Below are positions 34,543 to 46,468 of a DNA stretch of 64,000 nt, piece by piece. The position numbers and the translations under genes are program-made. Each line of letters opens with the position of its first letter. Position 1 is the stretch's first letter. The notes under the pieces are model-generated. The model searched no databases, was not told the DNA's origin, and worked only from the letters and a program-made list of their open reading frames with translations. This DNA comes from Defluviimonas sp. SAOS-178_SWC. Its GTDB lineage: Bacteria; Pseudomonadota; Alphaproteobacteria; Rhodobacterales; Rhodobacteraceae. The stretch is taken from the NCBI RefSeq assembly GCF_039830135.1, contig NZ_CP156081.1, positions 62,001-126,000 of the forward strand. The letters are read 5' to 3'.

Positions 34543-36400
34543 TCTTGATGTCATTGTCGTGGGCGGCGGTCATGCCGGCACCGAGGCCGCGCATGCAGCC
34601 GCGCGACTGGGCGCGAAAACGGCGCTTGTCACGTTACGGCGCGATGCGATTGGCGTCATGTCCTGCAACCCAGCGATTGGCGGTCTGGGCAAGGGGCATC
34701 TCGTGCGGGAGATTGATGCGCTTGATGGGGTCATGGGCCGCATCGCTGATCGCGGAGGTATCCAGTTCCGTCTTCTGAATCGGCGCAAAGGGCCGGCCGT
34801 TCAGGGTCCACGCGCGCAGATTGACCGCCGGATCTATCGCGATGCGATGCTGGCGGAAACCGAAGCGCGCGAGAATTTGAGCATTATCGAAGGTGAAGCC
34901 GTTGACTTTCTGATGGACGGACAGCGGGTTGGCGGGATTCGTCTCTCAGACGGGAGCGAAATCCGCGGCCGCTGTGTCGTCCTTACATCGGGAACGTTTC
35001 TGCGCGGCGTGATCCATATTGGCGATGTCCGCCAGCCCGGCGGACGCATGGGTGATCGGCCATCGGTTGCGCTGGCAGAGCGGATTGATGGATTTGGGCT
35101 GCCACTTGGCCGTTTGAAAACCGGCACACCGCCGCGGCTAGATGGGCGCACCATCAACTGGGACGAGTTGGACATGCAGCCCGGCGACGATGATCCGGCG
35201 ATGTTTTCCTTCCTGAACGACCGGCCTTTTGTCCGTCAGATCAGTTGCGGGATCACGCATACCAACGAACGAACGCATGCGCTCATCCGCGATAATCTCG
35301 AGCGGTCTGCGATGTATGGCGGTCATATCGAAGGCGTCGGCCCGCGCTACTGCCCGTCGATCGAGGACAAGGTCGTCCGCTTCGCCGACAAGACCTCGCA
35401 TCAGGTCTTCTTGGAACCCGAGGGGTTGGACGACCCCACGATCTATCCGAACGGGATTTCGACGTCGCTTCCGCAGGACGTCCAGGAGGCCTATGTGCGA
35501 TCGATTGCGGGGCTCGAGAACGTGACGATCCTGCAACCCGGCTACGCGATCGAATACGATTATGTCGATCCGCGCGCCTTGCGTCCGACGCTGGAGCTCA
35601 AGGATGTTCCCGGCCTCTATCTTGCGGGTCAGATCAATGGAACTACAGGATATGAGGAAGCGGCAGCGCAAGGACTCGTCGCCGGCCTTAACGCGGCGCA
35701 ATCCGCGCGGGCGGGCGAGGACGTGGTTTTCAGCCGATCGCAAAGCTACATTGGCGTGATGATCGATGATCTGGTGACGCGGGGAGTCTCGGAGCCCTAC
35801 CGTATGTTTACGTCCCGCGCCGAGTTCCGACTGTCTCTGCGGGCCGATAATGCCGACCAACGTCTAACAGCGCTCGGGATCGACGTTGGTTGCGTCGGGG
35901 CGGAGCGGCGCCGGGCCTTCGATGTCAAAATGGAAGCACTCGACACCGGCCGTGCGGCGCTTGATGCCCTCTCTCTGACCCCAAGGGAGGCTGTGGCCTA
36001 TGGGATCAACGTCGGCCAGGACGGTCAGCGTCGGTCCGGATTCCGGCTCCTTTCGTTTCCGGGGATCACCTTCGACGATCTGGAGAAAGCTGCGCCGGAA
36101 CTGTCGTCAATCGCTTCCGATATCAAGGAACAACTCGCGCGCGACGCAACTTATGCGACCTATATCGACCGGCAAACGGCCGATGTCGAGGCCATGCGAC
36201 GGGAAGAAGCGCACGAGATTCCCGACGATTTCGACTACACGGCCCTGACCGGCCTTTCGATTGAACTGAAGGGCAAGCTATCGCATGCCCGGCCGCGGAC
36301 GCTCGCGCAGGCGGGGCGGATAGACGGGATGACGCCGGCGGCGTTGACGTTGATCCTCGCGTCGCTTCGGCGATCCGAAAGGCAGCGATCGGCAGGATGA
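34535..36400 (+). CDS. mnmG: tRNA U34 carboxymethylaminomethyl synthesis enzyme MnmG
   Basis: A 621-residue FAD enzyme and partner of MnmE in tRNA wobble uridine modification. The dinucleotide motif [21 protein letters not shown] is at the N terminus. [31 protein letters not shown] and [11 protein letters not shown] are family hallmarks. [25 protein letters not shown] belongs to the FAD-binding core. GTG 34535 is chosen because GAGGAG (34521-34526) is 8 nt upstream. GTG 34526 is an alternative adding VFH, but it would abut the ribosome site. Both starts lie on parS 1. The stop overlaps rsmG (ATGA). Confidence 0.93.
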   Translation: MKHLDVIVVGGGHAGTEAAHAAARLGAKTALVTLRRDAIGVMSCNPAIGGLGKGHLVREIDALDGVMGRIADRGGIQFRLLNRRKGPAVQGPRAQIDRRIYRDAMLAETEARENLSIIEGEAVDFLMDGQRVGGIRLSDGSEIRGRCVVLTSGTFLRGVIHIGDVRQPGGRMGDRPSVALAERIDGFGLPLGRLKTGTPPRLDGRTINWDELDMQPGDDDPAMFSFLNDRPFVRQISCGITHTNERTHALIRDNLERSAMYGGHIEGVGPRYCPSIEDKVVRFADKTSHQVFLEPEGLDDPTIYPNGISTSLPQDVQEAYVRSIAGLENVTILQPGYAIEYDYVDPRALRPTLELKDVPGLYLAGQINGTTGYEEAAAQGLVAGLNAAQSARAGEDVVFSRSQSYIGVMIDDLVTRGVSEPYRMFTSRAEFRLSLRADNADQRLTALGIDVGCVGAERRRAFDVKMEALDTGRAALDALSLTPREAVAYGINVGQDGQRRSGFRLLSFPGITFDDLEKAAPELSSIASDIKEQLARDATYATYIDRQTADVEAMRREEAHEIPDDFDYTALTGLSIELKGKLSHARPRTLAQAGRIDGMTPAALTLILASLRRSERQRSAG

Positions 36401-37020
36401 CGGAATCGACAGCGACCCTGCCCGGGCGGGATGTTTCACGTGAAACAGCAGAAAAACTGAGGCGGTTTGAAGCGCTGATCCGGAAATGGAACCCCGTTAT
36501 CAATCTCGTGTCCCGGACCACCATTGAAGATCTGCGCACCCGCCACTTCCTTGATTCCACGCAGATTTTCGATCTTGCTCCGGCAGGTGCAAAACATTGG
36601 GTCGATCTTGGCAGCGGTGGCGGCTTCCCGGGCTTGATCGTCGCCATCCTTGCGGCGGATGAGCGGCCGGACCTTTCGGTGACGCTCATCGAAAGCGATC
36701 AGCGTAAGGCTGCGTTTCTGACGACCGCCGCGAGAGAATTGGGGATCTCCCCCAGGGTCATCACCGAGCGGATCGAAACTGTCGCGCCAATAGGCGCCGA
36801 CGTTCTGTCCGCGCGCGCCCTCGCGCCGCTCGATACGCTGCTCTCCTTCGCGGAGCGTCATCTTGCCCCCGGCGGTACCGCGATCTTCCCGAAAGGGGCC
36901 AATCATCAAGCCGAGCTCGAACAGGCGCTTGAACATTGGCGGTTCTCCTATCAAAAGGTACCCAGCAAGACCGACGCGGCAGGCGTCATCCTGATCATCG
37001 GAGGTATTTCTCGTGTCTGA
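36397..37020 (+). CDS. rsmG: 16S rRNA (guanine-527-N7)-methyltransferase RsmG
   Basis: A 207-residue SAM-dependent methyltransferase acting on G527 of 16S rRNA, whose loss gives low-level streptomycin resistance. [36 protein letters not shown] and the SAM motif [19 protein letters not shown] are diagnostic. [23 protein letters not shown] follows. The second parS site is inside the N-terminal coding part and is translated DVSRETA. It overlaps mnmG by 4 bp and parA by 8 bp. Confidence 0.95.
   Translation: MTESTATLPGRDVSRETAEKLRRFEALIRKWNPVINLVSRTTIEDLRTRHFLDSTQIFDLAPAGAKHWVDLGSGGGFPGLIVAILAADERPDLSVTLIESDQRKAAFLTTAARELGISPRVITERIETVAPIGADVLSARALAPLDTLLSFAERHLAPGGTAIFPKGANHQAELEQALEHWRFSYQKVPSKTDAAGVILIIGGISRV
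36432..36447. other. parS: parS centromere-like site 2, inside rsmG
   Basis: A second perfect TGTTTCACGTGAAACA, 36 bp into rsmG and 1.9 kb from the first site. B. subtilis also has parS sites near its rsmG/gidB-spo0J region, so both palindrome and position fit ParB binding. Confidence 0.92.
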
Positions 37021-37816
37021 CCCGACCCGTCCGCCGGGCCCGAGAATTATCGCTGTCGCAAATCAGAAGGGCGGCGTCGGCAAGACCACGACCGCGATCA
37101 ACCTAGCTGCAGCCCTCACGGAGGACGGGTTGAGCGTCCTTCTTGTCGATCTTGACCCGCAGGGCAACGCGTCGACCGGCCTTGGGGTGGAGCCGGCACA
37201 GCGGGAAAAGACGACATACGATCTTTTGATCGAGGATGCGGCGCTCCTCGACGTCATCCGCCCGACCCAAGTGGAGGGGCTGTGGCTCTGCCCGGCAACG
37301 ACCGATCTTTCGTCCGCGGATATCGAGCTCGTCGCCAATGAAAAACGCAGCTTTCTTCTCCACGATGCGCTCCGCCAGCCCGCGATCGACAGTTTCGAGT
37401 TCGACTACATCCTGATCGACTGCCCGCCCTCGCTTAGCCTTCTGACGGTCAACGCAATGGTGGCCGCGCACTCCGTTCTCGTTCCGCTTCAGGCGGAATT
37501 CTATGCGCTTGAAGGCTTGTCGCAGCTCATGCTGACGATTCGCGAAGTCCGACATTCCGCGAATCCCGATCTGAGGATCGAAGGCGTCATCCTCACGATG
37601 TACGACAGCCGCAACAACCTCTCGCAGCAGGTGGAGGCGGACGCCCGCGCCAATCTCGGCGATCTCGTCTACAGGACGGTGGTGCCACGCAACGTGCGCC
37701 TCAGCGAGGCGCCCTCCTATGCGGTGCCGGTCCTGAGTTATGATACGATGTCCAAAGGCAGCATCGCCTATCGCGCGCTCGCACAGGAGATTCTCGCGCG
37801 GCACAAGAGGAACTAG
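37013..37816 (+). CDS. parA: Chromosome partition ATPase ParA
   Basis: A 267-residue ParA/Soj ATPase that drives separation of the origin regions together with ParB-parS. The deviant Walker A is NQKGGVGKTTTAINLAAAL (about 18-36). LLVDLDPQGNASTGLG and FDYILIDCPPSLSLLTVNAM are the A' and B motifs. The GTG at 37013 lies 8 bp inside rsmG and follows GGAGGT. parB follows after 9 bp. Confidence 0.96.
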   Translation: MSDPTRPPGPRIIAVANQKGGVGKTTTAINLAAALTEDGLSVLLVDLDPQGNASTGLGVEPAQREKTTYDLLIEDAALLDVIRPTQVEGLWLCPATTDLSSADIELVANEKRSFLLHDALRQPAIDSFEFDYILIDCPPSLSLLTVNAMVAAHSVLVPLQAEFYALEGLSQLMLTIREVRHSANPDLRIEGVILTMYDSRNNLSQQVEADARANLGDLVYRTVVPRNVRLSEAPSYAVPVLSYDTMSKGSIAYRALAQEILARHKRN

Positions 37817-37825
37817 GGGGCATTC

Positions 37826-38719
37826 ATGGCCGACAAGAAAATCGAACGGCGCGGACTTGGGCGCGGGTTGTCGGCCCTCATGGCCGATGTCCATCTGGGG
37901 GCGGGCGAAGATCGAAACAGCGACACGCTGCGGCGCGCCGATACCCGTCTCCCCGTCGAGAAGATTGAACCCAACCCCGATCAGCCCCGCCGCGATTTCG
38001 CCCCGGACGCACTGGCGGAACTGGCCGAATCCATCCGCGTCAAGGGCATTATCCAGCCGCTGATTGTTCGGGAAAATCCAAGAAAAACAGGAAGTTACGA
38101 AATCGTTGCCGGCGAACGCCGCTGGCGCGCCGCACAGTTGGCGCAGTTGCACGATGTTCCGGTCCTGATCCGGGATTTCGATGACACGGAGGTTCTCGAG
38201 GTCGCCATCATCGAGAACATCCAGCGCGCCGATCTCAACGCGATCGAAGAGGCGCTCGGCTATCGCCAGCTGATGGATCGCTTTGGCCACACCCAGGAAA
38301 AGCTCGCCGAGGGGCTCTCCAAAAGCCGCAGCCATATCGCGAACCTCCTGCGTCTTCTGACGCTGCCGGAAGATGTGCAGACCTGGCTCCGCGAAGGCCA
38401 ACTATCCGCAGGCCATGCCCGGGCGCTTATCACCACCGCCGACCCGGTGGCGCTTGCCCGGCAGGTCATCGCCAAAGGCCTCTCCGTCCGCGAGACGGAA
38501 CGGCTGGCCAAGGCGCCCCCAAAACCCGCCGCGCCCCGTACTGATCGCCGGCAGGAAAAGGATGCGGACACCCGGGTTCTCGAACAGGATCTGTCGGCCA
38601 ATCTGAAAATGAAGGTCGTCATCGACCACAAGGGCCATGACGGCGGGCATCTCGTGATCACCTACAAGACGCTTGAGCAACTCGATGAACTCTGCCAGCT
38701 CCTGTCACAAACGAACTGA
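37826..38719 (+). CDS. parB: Chromosome partition protein ParB
   Basis: A 297-residue ParB/Spo0J CTP-dependent clamp that loads at parS. The N-terminal RGLGRGLSALMAD is a ParA-contact segment. The CTPase fold has IEPNPDQPRRDF, IIQPLIVRE and the GERRWRAAQLAQ motif. The helix-turn-helix GHTQEKLAEGLSKSRSHIANLLRLLTLP reads parS. A linker precedes the C-terminal dimer domain (about 250-297). Two perfect cognate sites lie within 3.5 kb upstream. Confidence 0.96.
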   Translation: MADKKIERRGLGRGLSALMADVHLGAGEDRNSDTLRRADTRLPVEKIEPNPDQPRRDFAPDALAELAESIRVKGIIQPLIVRENPRKTGSYEIVAGERRWRAAQLAQLHDVPVLIRDFDDTEVLEVAIIENIQRADLNAIEEALGYRQLMDRFGHTQEKLAEGLSKSRSHIANLLRLLTLPEDVQTWLREGQLSAGHARALITTADPVALARQVIAKGLSVRETERLAKAPPKPAAPRTDRRQEKDADTRVLEQDLSANLKMKVVIDHKGHDGGHLVITYKTLEQLDELCQLLSQTN

Positions 38720-38722
38720 CGG

Positions 38723-39079
38723 TCAGGTGTTCGGCCGAGTCCAGATGAAGACCGAGACCGCGAACAGCACCAGCGCCTGAACGCCGAGCACCCAGGCCTT
38801 CAGCCCGAGCGCGACGGAGACCAGAAACGCCGCCGCGATGGAGCCTGACGCCAGCCATTTCGCCCTCCGGTCAATCGCGCCGCGCTCCCGCCACGCCGAA
38901 GTCGGCGGACCAAAAACCGGATGCGCGAGGAGCCAGTGGTGCAGGCGTTCCGACGACCGGCTGAACGCAAAGGCCGACAGCAAGAGAAACGGCACCGTCG
39001 GCAAGAGTGGCAGGAAGATCCCGGCAGCGCCAAGCGCCAGGGACGACGCGCCGAGAATAAGCCAGGCCACCCGGATCAC
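38723..39079 (-). CDS. YbaN/DUF454 family small membrane protein
   Basis: A 118-residue inner-membrane protein with about three or four hydrophobic segments. It has the family block GAAGIFLPLLPTVPFLLLSAFAFSRSSERLHHWLLAHPVFGP, followed by a basic loop (AIDRRAKWLA). The function of YbaN proteins is unknown. Its ATG overlaps the hemW stop by 4 bp, so it is the last gene of rph-rdgB-rid-hemW-ybaN. It converges with parB with only 3 bp between the stops. Confidence 0.88.
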   Translation of the reverse strand: MIRVAWLILGASSLALGAAGIFLPLLPTVPFLLLSAFAFSRSSERLHHWLLAHPVFGPPTSAWRERGAIDRRAKWLASGSIAAAFLVSVALGLKAWVLGVQALVLFAVSVFIWTRPNT

Positions 39080-40230
39080 GGCATCAGTTCCCGAATGACG
39101 GCATTGAGGACAGCACGCCCCTCACGCGTCGCCACCAGACGCGACCCGGTCCGGCGGACCATCCCGATTTCATCCAGCCTGTCTATCGCGGCCTCGGAGA
39201 GCGGTTGGCCCGCCAACGCCGCATAGCGCTCAATATCTAGCCCCTCCGTCAACCGCATGCACATCATCAGGTATTCACTGGCTTGATCCGCCGCCGTCAG
39301 TGGTTCACGCGGCGACTCGCCGTGACCCGCCGTCTCCACCTGCCGCAACCAGGCGGACGGGGCCCTCGGCGTCTCTGTCGCAACCCGACGCCCATTCAGG
39401 GTCAACCGGCCATGCGCGCCCGGCCCGATACCGGCATAGTCGCCATAGCGCCAGTAGACGAGATTGTGCCGGCTCTCCGCCCCCTCTCGGGCGTGATTGG
39501 AGACCTCATAGGAAGGCATCCCGGCTTCTTCCAAAATTTCCTGCGTTTTCAGATACATATCTGCTGCGAGGTCGTCTTCCGGCAGCCCCTTCAACCCACC
39601 CGCGGCATGACGCGCACCAAAGGCGGTGCCATCTTCGATGGTCAATTGGTAGAGCGACAGATGATCCACAGCCATTGCCAGCGCTTCGCGCAGCTCCGTC
39701 TCCCAACCCGCCAGGGCCTGGTCCTGCCTTGCATAGATCAGGTCGAAACTTACCCGGTCGAACGCCCCTCGTGCCACATCAAACGCTGCCCGCGCTTCTG
39801 CCACCGAATGGAGCCGGCCAAGACGCCGAAGATCGGCGTCATTCAGCGCCTGAATGCCCATCGAGACGCGGTTGACCCCGGCCTCGGCATATCCCCGAAA
39901 GCGGCCGGCCTCGACGCTGCCCGGATTGGCCTCCAGCGTAATCTCGGCGTCGTTCGACATCGGCCAGGTGGCGCGGATCTTTTCGATGATCGCGGCGACA
40001 AGATCCGGATCCATCAGCGACGGCGTGCCGCCACCAAAGAAGACCGTGTTGAGAATCCGCCCTTGGGTCTCGTTGCCGACCCGTTCGATCTCGCTCAGAT
40101 AGGCGTTTTGCCAACGGGATTGGTCGATCTCCGCCGCGACATGGGAGTTGAAGTCGCAATATGGGCATTTGGAGGCGCAGAACGGCCAATGCAGGTAAAG
40201 CCCGAACCCGCCGTGCCGCCAGTCCTCCAC
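39076..40230 (-). CDS. hemW: Heme chaperone HemW (radical SAM)
   Basis: A 384-residue radical SAM protein of the HemW group, which inserts heme into target proteins and is often mis-annotated as coproporphyrinogen dehydrogenase HemN. The cluster motif is YLHWPFCASKCPYCDFNSHV (CX3CX2C). GGGTPSLMDPDLV and TLEANPGSVEAGRFRGYAEAGVNRVSMGIQALND are typical. GTG 40230 starts 3 nt after the stop of the upstream Rid gene. The much longer in-frame extension would overlap that gene and lacks family similarity. It overlaps the ybaN-like gene by 4 bp. Confidence 0.92.
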   Translation of the reverse strand: MEDWRHGGFGLYLHWPFCASKCPYCDFNSHVAAEIDQSRWQNAYLSEIERVGNETQGRILNTVFFGGGTPSLMDPDLVAAIIEKIRATWPMSNDAEITLEANPGSVEAGRFRGYAEAGVNRVSMGIQALNDADLRRLGRLHSVAEARAAFDVARGAFDRVSFDLIYARQDQALAGWETELREALAMAVDHLSLYQLTIEDGTAFGARHAAGGLKGLPEDDLAADMYLKTQEILEEAGMPSYEVSNHAREGAESRHNLVYWRYGDYAGIGPGAHGRLTLNGRRVATETPRAPSAWLRQVETAGHGESPREPLTAADQASEYLMMCMRLTEGLDIERYAALAGQPLSEAAIDRLDEIGMVRRTGSRLVATREGRAVLNAVIRELMP

Positions 40231-40232
40231 AG

Positions 40233-40607
40233 TCAGCCCTTGAACGCCGTGACTTCGATCTCGACGTTCATTTCCGGCCTGATCAGACCCGCTATGACCA
40301 TTGTCGCGGCAGGACGAATCTCGGCGAAGGCTTCGCCCAAAGCGGGGACAAGCTCGTCGACCAGAGCCGGGTCGGTGACGGTGTACTGAACACGCACGAT
40401 GTCCTCCATCTGGAAGCCCGCTTCGGTCAGAACGCTGCGAATCGTGTCGAAGCAATTGCGCGCCTGATCGGCGATCCCGTCCGGAATCACCATGGTCTTG
40501 TAATCATATCCGGTTACGCCCGAGACAAAGCACCAATCGCCCTTCACGATGGCCCGGCTGTAGCCCATCGTCGCCTCGAAAGGTGAGCCCGTGGAAATTC
40601 TCTTCAT
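40233..40607 (-). CDS. Rid (YjgF/YER057c) family protein
   Basis: A 124-residue protein of the Rid superfamily, whose best-known member RidA hydrolyses reactive enamine/imine intermediates. It shows MGYSRAIVKGDWCFVSGVTGYD, QARNCFDTIRSVLTEAGFQMEDIVRVQYTVTD and a final PEMNVEIEVTAFKG. The arginine needed for deaminase activity in RidA lies in a C-terminal R-x-x-x-E stretch, and here AGLIRPEMNVEIE fits. It lies between rdgB (4-bp overlap) and hemW. The physiological substrate is not known. Confidence 0.85.
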   Translation of the reverse strand: MKRISTGSPFEATMGYSRAIVKGDWCFVSGVTGYDYKTMVIPDGIADQARNCFDTIRSVLTEAGFQMEDIVRVQYTVTDPALVDELVPALGEAFAEIRPAATMVIAGLIRPEMNVEIEVTAFKG

Positions 40608-41221
40608 GCTTTTGCACCCTCGAAACAGGCAACCAGTTTTCCGAACGCATCCGCGCGGTGGCTGATCCGGTTCTTCTCGGCCGAGTCCATCTCCGCAAAG
40701 GTGATGTCGTAGCCGTCGGGCTGGAACATCGGATCATAGCCGTGGCCCTGCATGCCGCGCATCGGCCAGACGACCTGTCCCTCGACCTTACCGGCGAAGA
40801 CCTCGTCATGCCCGTCCGGCCAGGCCAGTACCATTGTCGCGCGAAACCGCGCCGTTCGGGGGTAGGGGGCGTTCGCCGCTTCCAGTTCGCTCCACGTCCG
40901 GGTCATCGCCTGGACGAAATCCCGCCCCGTCTGTGTCACCGCCCAATCGGCAGTGTAGACGCCCGGCGCGCCGCCAAGCCCGTCCACCTCGATGCCGCTG
41001 TCGTCGGCGAGCGCCGGCAACCCCGTCGCCTTCGCCGCTGCATGGGCCTTGATCCGCGCATTGCCGGCGAAGGTGTCCTCGGTTTCTGCGGGCTCCGGCA
41101 ACCCCATCTCGGCAGCACTCACGCAGGCAATGCCATAGGGCTTCAGAAGCTCGGCAATCTCTTCGAGCTTGCCTCTGTTGTGGGTCGCCACCAGAAGCCG
41201 CTTGCCCGAGAATGTCCGCAT
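40604..41221 (-). CDS. rdgB: Non-canonical purine NTP pyrophosphatase (RdgB/HAM1)
   Basis: A 205-residue enzyme that removes XTP, ITP and dITP from the nucleotide pool. The N terminus KRLLVATHNRGKLEEIAELL and the segment TGLPALADDSGIEVDGLGGAPGVYTADW are diagnostic. GHGYDPMFQPDGYDITFAEM and NRISHRADAF complete the active site. Its start shares one base with the rph stop, and it overlaps the Rid gene by 4 bp, so the genes are translationally linked. Confidence 0.95.
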   Translation of the reverse strand: MRTFSGKRLLVATHNRGKLEEIAELLKPYGIACVSAAEMGLPEPAETEDTFAGNARIKAHAAAKATGLPALADDSGIEVDGLGGAPGVYTADWAVTQTGRDFVQAMTRTWSELEAANAPYPRTARFRATMVLAWPDGHDEVFAGKVEGQVVWPMRGMQGHGYDPMFQPDGYDITFAEMDSAEKNRISHRADAFGKLVACFEGAKA

Positions 41222-41931
41222 CAGACCGCCGCCTTTTGCGCCTCGACCAAGGTCGCGATACCACTCTCGGCGAGGTCGAGGAGCTTGTTCATTTCATCGC
41301 GGGAAAACGTGGCGCCCTCCGCTGACATCTGGACCTCGATCAGCCGGCCACGACCGGTCAGGATGAAATTCCCGTCCGTCCCGGCTTCGCTGTCCTCGGC
41401 GTAGTCAAGGTCAAGCACCGACTGCCCGGCGTAGATCCCGCAGGAGACGGCGGCAACGTGGTCGACGAGCGGATCGCTGATGACCGCGCCGGCCTTGATC
41501 AGCTTGTTGACCGCCAGACGCAAAGCCACCCAACCGCCGGTAATGGAGGCGCAGCGCGTGCCGCCATCGGCCTGGATCACATCGCAATCGACGACGATCT
41601 GCCGTTCGCCAAGCGCGACGCGGTCCACGCCGGCGCGCAGCGCGCGACCGATCAGCCGTTGAATTTCCTGCGTTCTACCGGATTGCTTGCCCGCCGCCGC
41701 CTCGCGCCGGTTGCGTGTGTTGGTAGCACGCGGCAACATCCCGTATTCGGCCGTTACCCAGCCGAGCCCGGTTCCCTTCAGGAACGACGGCGCCTTGTCC
41801 TCGACGGTCGCGGTGCACAAGACGTGCGTATCCCCGCAGCGGATCAGGCAAGATCCCTCGGCGTGTTTCGTCACGCCCGTTTCAATCGCGATCTCGCGCA
41901 TCGCGTCGAGCTTCCGGCCAGAGGGTCTCAT
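41221..41931 (-). CDS. rph: Ribonuclease PH
   Basis: A 236-residue phosphorolytic 3'-5' exoribonuclease that trims tRNA 3' ends. [45 protein letters not shown] and [33 protein letters not shown] are strongly conserved. The latter contains the phosphate-binding arginines, and [20 protein letters not shown] follows. ATG 41931 is the conserved start, and in-frame codons further upstream run into the divergent hrcA promoter. rph leads the operon rph-rdgB-rid-hemW-ybaN. Confidence 0.95.
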   Translation of the reverse strand: MRPSGRKLDAMREIAIETGVTKHAEGSCLIRCGDTHVLCTATVEDKAPSFLKGTGLGWVTAEYGMLPRATNTRNRREAAAGKQSGRTQEIQRLIGRALRAGVDRVALGERQIVVDCDVIQADGGTRCASITGGWVALRLAVNKLIKAGAVISDPLVDHVAAVSCGIYAGQSVLDLDYAEDSEAGTDGNFILTGRGRLIEVQMSAEGATFSRDEMNKLLDLAESGIATLVEAQKAAV

Positions 41932-42046
41932 GTCTTGTCCTTTCGTCCGTTCGCCGCCAATTACAGGCCCCCCGCGCGCCGACGCAACCCCGATTGACGT
42001 CGCCACCACTGGCTCTTTTACTGGCGGGGACCATATAGATAGGGCG

Positions 42047-43114
42047 ATGACCGACCGACCGAACATCCTTGCCGAATTGAACGACCGCTCGCGGGAGGTT
42101 TTCCGCCGGGTCGTCGAAGGCTACCTCGACAGCGGCGGACCGGTCGGATCGCGGACCCTCACCCGGTCGATGAGCGAGCAGATCTCTGCCGCGACGATCC
42201 GTAACGTCATGCAGGACCTTGAATACCTCGGCCTCCTCGACAGCCCGCACACCTCTGCGGGCCGCATTCCGACGCAACTCGGCCTTCGGATGTTCGTCGA
42301 CGGATTGATGGAGGTTTCGACCCTGTCCCTGCAGGATCGAGAGGCGATCGACGCGACTGCGAGCGCGAATGAGCCCGGCATCGCGACCATGCTCGACCGC
42401 ATCGGCCAGGCGCTTTCTGGCATCACACACGGGGCGAGCCTCGTCCTGACTCCCAAGCACGAAGCCCCGATCCGCCATATCGAGTTCGTCAGCCTCGCCC
42501 CGGATCGGGCGCTTGTGGTGCTTGTCTTCGCCGACGGTCATGTCGAAAATCGCGTCTTCGCGCCGCCTGCCGGTCAGACGCCGTCATCGATGCGCGAAGC
42601 CGCGAACTTTCTTAACGCGCTCGCTGAAGGCCGCACCTTTTCCGAACTCCGCGTTCAGATGAACACAGAAATCGCGCGGCGCCGGCAGGAGCTCGACAGT
42701 GCCGCCCGGGCGCTCGTCGAAAGCGGACTCGCGGTTTGGGAAAACCCCGGCGAATCCCATGAACGGCTCATCGTCCGCGGCCGTGCGAACCTGATCGACC
42801 AGGCCGACGAGGCCGATCTGGACCGCATCCGCACCCTCTTTGACGACCTCGAGCGCAAGCGCGACATCGCCGAATTCCTCGAACTTGCGGAGGCCGGGGA
42901 AGGCGTGCGCATTTTTATCGGGTCGGAGAACAAGTTATTCTCACTTTCGGGTTCCTCTCTGGTGGTGTCTCCCTATATGAACGCTGACCGTAAGATCATC
43001 GGCGCCGTGGGCGTGATCGGTCCGACGCGGCTCAATTACGGGCGCATCGTTCCGATCGTCGACTACACGGCGCAGCTTGTCGGGCGGATGCTGTCCGGCG
43101 AGCGAAAGGGATAG
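42047..43114 (+). CDS. hrcA: Heat-inducible transcription repressor HrcA
   Basis: A 355-residue repressor of heat-shock genes that binds CIRCE elements. The N-terminal winged helix (about 7-85) reads [28 protein letters not shown] and [42 protein letters not shown]. The C-terminal part contains [10 protein letters not shown] and [24 protein letters not shown]. No CIRCE (TTAGCACTC-N9-GAGTGCTAA) is visible upstream, so its targets, such as groESL, must lie elsewhere. The grpE gene follows after 3 bp. It is divergent from rph across 115 bp. Confidence 0.94.
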   Translation: MTDRPNILAELNDRSREVFRRVVEGYLDSGGPVGSRTLTRSMSEQISAATIRNVMQDLEYLGLLDSPHTSAGRIPTQLGLRMFVDGLMEVSTLSLQDREAIDATASANEPGIATMLDRIGQALSGITHGASLVLTPKHEAPIRHIEFVSLAPDRALVVLVFADGHVENRVFAPPAGQTPSSMREAANFLNALAEGRTFSELRVQMNTEIARRRQELDSAARALVESGLAVWENPGESHERLIVRGRANLIDQADEADLDRIRTLFDDLERKRDIAEFLELAEAGEGVRIFIGSENKLFSLSGSSLVVSPYMNADRKIIGAVGVIGPTRLNYGRIVPIVDYTAQLVGRMLSGERKG

Positions 43115-43117
43115 ACC

Positions 43118-43666
43118 ATGAGTGAGATGAAGAAAGACGAGATTGCCGAGGATCAGGCGCTGATGGGCGAAGAGGGGCTCGAGACCGAGGTGATGGCCGA
43201 TGAGCTCGAGGCGCTCCGGGCCGAACGCGACGAGATGCGCGACCGATTCATGCGGGCGCTCGCTGACGCGGAGAATATCCGCAAGCGGGGCGAACGCGAC
43301 CGTCGCGAGGCCGAGCAGTATGGCGGCTCGAAACTCGCCCGCGATCTCCTGCCGGTCTACGACAACCTCAAGCGCGCGCTGGATGCGGCGGGGGACGAGA
43401 CGCGCAACATGGCCAAGGGGCTCGTGGAAGGTGTCGAGCTGACGATGAAGGAACTGATCGCGATCCTTGGCAAGCATGGCGTGCAGCCGGTCGCGCCGGC
43501 GGTCGGTGACGCCTTCGACCCGCAGGTTCATCAAGCAATGTTCGAAGCCCCCGTGCCGGGCACCAAGGCGGGCGACATCATCCAGGTGATGACCGAGGGC
43601 TTCATGCTGCACGAACGGCTTCTGCGCCCCGCGCAGGTCGGTGTTTCCTCGACGCCGAAATCGTGA
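43118..43666 (+). CDS. grpE: GrpE nucleotide exchange factor
   Basis: A 182-residue exchange factor for DnaK. The N-terminal half is a long acidic coiled coil (about 25-85, LEALRAERDEMRDRFMRALADAENIRKRGERDRREAEQYGGSKLARDLLPVYDNLKRAL). The C-terminal beta domain contains the conserved GDAFDPQVHQAMFEAP and DIIQVMTEGFMLHERLLRPAQVGVS. It is co-transcribed with hrcA. dnaK and dnaJ are not in this window. Confidence 0.95.
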   Translation: MSEMKKDEIAEDQALMGEEGLETEVMADELEALRAERDEMRDRFMRALADAENIRKRGERDRREAEQYGGSKLARDLLPVYDNLKRALDAAGDETRNMAKGLVEGVELTMKELIAILGKHGVQPVAPAVGDAFDPQVHQAMFEAPVPGTKAGDIIQVMTEGFMLHERLLRPAQVGVSSTPKS

Positions 43667-43673
43667 CCTTTCC

Positions 43674-43696
43674 GTAAGGTGGGTTTTTTGCCCACC

Positions 43697-43700
<4 letters not shown>
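43674..43700. terminator. Hairpin shared by the convergent grpE and mutS 3' ends
   Basis: GTAAGGTGGG (43674-43683), loop TTTTTTG, CCCACCTTAC (43691-43700): a perfect 10-bp stem. The mutS stop codon (43697-43699) lies inside the right arm. The T-run is in the loop, not after the stem, so this is not a classical terminator, although it can serve both genes as a 3' end. Confidence 0.6.
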
Positions 43701-46339
<2,639 letters not shown>

Positions 46340-46468
46340 GCACACCCCCTAGAACTGCTGGCGGACCCTACAAAACGCGACAACCGGGGAAAAGCGGCAA
46401 ATCCTTTGGATTGTGACAACCGTGAAGGGACGCTATGACGACTGGGCTTCGAGGAGGATCAGGGCCCC

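Noticed and set aside
40233..40455. N-terminal extension of hemW over the Rid gene
   Set aside because: The extension is antisense-like in composition and overlaps a well-supported gene on the same strand. HemW similarity begins just after GTG 40230.
42001..42046. CIRCE element before hrcA-grpE
   Set aside because: No TTAGCACTC-N9-GAGTGCTAA or near match is present in the rph-hrcA gap.
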